DNA of 64,000 nt from Paenibacillus algicola. GTDB lineage: Bacteria > Bacillota > Bacilli > Paenibacillales > Paenibacillaceae. The notes under the pieces are model-generated. The model did not search any database and was not told the origin of the DNA. It was given only the letters and a program-made list of their open reading frames with translations. Positions 62,859 through 64,000 of the stretch are shown piece by piece. The position numbers and the translations under genes are program-made. The number at the start of each line of letters is the position of its first letter. Positions within the stretch are counted from its first letter, which is position 1. The stretch covers positions 2,794,501 through 2,858,500 of the forward strand of contig NZ_CP040396.1 of assembly GCF_005577435.1 (NCBI RefSeq). Reading direction: 5' to 3'.

Positions 62859-63566
62859 CTAACAACGGACGTATTTGCGTTTAAAGCCCAGCCTGCCTTT
62901 TTCAACCTCCTTCTGAATACTGTGATATGCATCAAGACGGCTTGTCTTGGAATTGCCACGTTTGACCTCTACGACGCCCACCTGCCGGGCTGTTTCTACA
63001 GCCTCCGCATGCAGCGGCACATACGAAATTCCTGCTGTATAAATGAAATTGTTCATTGCCGCTTTGGTTCTCTCCGGCGAGCTGTGGATGAAATCCTGAG
63101 CCTGCTGAAGCAGACCTGCCAGCTTGAGCCGGTCAAAGGCATCATCAGGACGGTTGCCCATCAGCCAGCAGTAACAGCTCCAGCCTGCAGACATTTTCAA
63201 TTCTTCTCCGCTCTGGATCCAGCGGTCAGCGACCGTTTGAGCCCGCTCAGATTCGGCGAGCGTGACGGCAACAACATAATCCGACAGCATATAAAAATAC
63301 GCTCCTTCTATCCAGGTCTCAAAATCCGCTTCTGTCATGACAGCAGGATCAGCAATGATGCCAGCGAAATACATCGCATCGTAATTACCTGTAGCGTACA
63401 GCTCGTCAGCCAGGGACTGATTGATTTTGATTTGTTTGGCCAGCGGCTTCATGGCACCTGTTGCCACCCCGAACAGCGGCTCGCGAGCGCCTTGGGACAA
63501 ATAGATATTTCGGGTACGTTCTTTGCCAAGAGACGACAGCTCCTGCATGACCGTGGATCGCTCCAT
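62859..63566 (-). CDS. DNA alkylation repair protein, AlkD family
   Basis: A 235-residue all-helical HEAT-like repeat protein. Recognisable AlkD blocks are FGVATGAMKPLAKQIK near the start, LADELYATGNYDAMYFAGIIAD, and the end GNSKTSRLDAYHSIQKEVEKG. AlkD glycosylases remove N3- and N7-alkylated purines without base flipping. The central part (WSCYCWLMGNRPDD) resembles the COG4912 subgroup, whose activity is less well tested. The ATG at 63566 is chosen because GGAGG lies nine bases upstream; a GTG at 63575 is the alternative. It ends before a terminator and seems to be a single gene. Confidence 0.82.
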   Translation of the reverse strand: MERSTVMQELSSLGKERTRNIYLSQGAREPLFGVATGAMKPLAKQIKINQSLADELYATGNYDAMYFAGIIADPAVMTEADFETWIEGAYFYMLSDYVVAVTLAESERAQTVADRWIQSGEELKMSAGWSCYCWLMGNRPDDAFDRLKLAGLLQQAQDFIHSSPERTKAAMNNFIYTAGISYVPLHAEAVETARQVGVVEVKRGNSKTSRLDAYHSIQKEVEKGRLGFKRKYVRC

Positions 63567-63637
63567 CGCTTCCACCCTCCTTGCTTGTGTGATTCACCCA
63601 CTCCAGAATACTAATCTGAACGTGCGGCTGAGCCTTC

Positions 63638-64000
63638 TCAAAGCTTAAGCACATATTTAACTTGTGTTTTGCTTTGACCTTCCAGCACTTCATGTTTCTC
63701 CTCCGCAGCATAGAAGCCGGATTTTTCATAAAAAGGGATAGCTATACGATTCTCTTTCGCCACCCAGGCAATCAGCACGCCTGACTTCAGATCATGAGTA
63801 TACTGTCTCAGGAATGCCCGGCCAATCCCACGCTGATGATACCGGGGCAGCACATACATTCTCAGGATTTCATGCTCTCCCTCCTGAAGCTGCCTTCGCT
63901 GTGCAAAGCCGGCAAGCTGGTGATCCAATTCCGCCACCAGAAATCCAGGAAGCTCCTGCTGCTTGTCCTTCTCCAGAGATCTCCTCAGACTGTCTTCAGC
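63638..64000 (-). CDS. GNAT-family N-acetyltransferase, start beyond the window
   Basis: The minus-strand frame stays open to the last base of the window, so the N-terminus is missing; 120 codons are visible. The acetyl-CoA motif A is ILRMYVLPRYHQRGIGRAFL (the R/QxxGxG/A pyrophosphate loop). It is followed by IAWVAKENRIAIPFYEKSGF, the usual motif B. The acceptor could be an amine, a peptide or an antibiotic. A GTG at 63937 is inside the domain and is not the real start. Confidence 0.85.
   Translation of the reverse strand, partial: AEDSLRRSLEKDKQQELPGFLVAELDHQLAGFAQRRQLQEGEHEILRMYVLPRYHQRGIGRAFLRQYTHDLKSGVLIAWVAKENRIAIPFYEKSGFYAAEEKHEVLEGQSKTQVKYVLKL

Noticed and set aside
1..64000. CRISPR arrays, rRNA, tRNA and riboswitches
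   Set aside because: No spaced direct-repeat array, no tRNA or rRNA sequence and no recognisable riboswitch core was found on reading the intergenic regions. A covariance-model scan would be needed to exclude divergent small RNAs.

Overview
The window reads as a chromosomal segment of a Paenibacillus-type Firmicute. The evidence is composite: a YjcZ-like sporulation miniprotein, S-layer-homology (SLH) anchoring, YesMN/Lpl-type sugar regulation and transport, consensus AGGAGG ribosome binding sites with frequent GTG and TTG starts, CcpA-type cre sites and Fur boxes. I saw no rRNA, tRNA, CRISPR array, prophage or transposase gene. Two MITE-like repeats are the only mobile-looking DNA.

Layout. 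1-10.4 kb is ordinary housekeeping and accessory DNA: a nucleotidyltransferase, a methyltransferase, a chemotaxis receptor without a sensor domain, a PhzF protein, an ABC-2 exporter, a Gfo/Idh/MocA oxidoreductase, an STM3941-like protein, a TIGR01777 epimerase and a PaiB-like protein. The repeats lie at 7752-8139 and 10463-10819. 10.8-16.7 kb is one huge secreted protein with two lamin-tail domains, a calcineurin-like phosphoesterase and three SLH repeats. 16.9-21.6 kb is a trehalose operon (treA-treP-treR) whose promoter has a palindromic operator exactly in the -35/-10 spacer.

21.7-32.8 kb looks like an alginate utilisation locus. A secreted PL7 alginate lyase (+ strand) stands opposite a minus-strand operon: a 4-oxalocrotonate-tautomerase-like protein, two sugar ABC permeases, a solute-binding lipoprotein, a YesN/YesM-like two-component system, an SDR that could reduce 4-deoxy-5-keto-uronate, and a cytoplasmic PL15-like exolyase. 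The inferred flow is extracellular cutting, import of oligouronates, cleavage to unsaturated monomer, ring opening to the keto acid, and reduction to KDG. The KDG kinase and aldolase are not here.

33-44 kb holds a soluble multi-PAS hybrid kinase, a frameshifted TSUP permease, a Fur-boxed siderophore-uptake pair with fused permease, two small membrane proteins, SstT and an AlaX-type editing protein. 44.3-59.5 kb is a compact PKS-NRPS cluster (reductase/epimerase, KS-AT-DH-KR-ACP, C-A-PCP-Cy-A-PCP, stand-alone thioesterase) with a divergent TetR regulator and a DUF4188 protein. My manual reading of the adenylation pockets gives ornithine-like then cysteine, so an acyl-Orn-thiazoline product is predicted. 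59.5-64 kb holds an SDR, an anchored hypothetical, a BCCT transporter, an AlkD-type protein and a GNAT cut by the window edge.

All assignments come from reading translations and motifs by eye; no database search was run.
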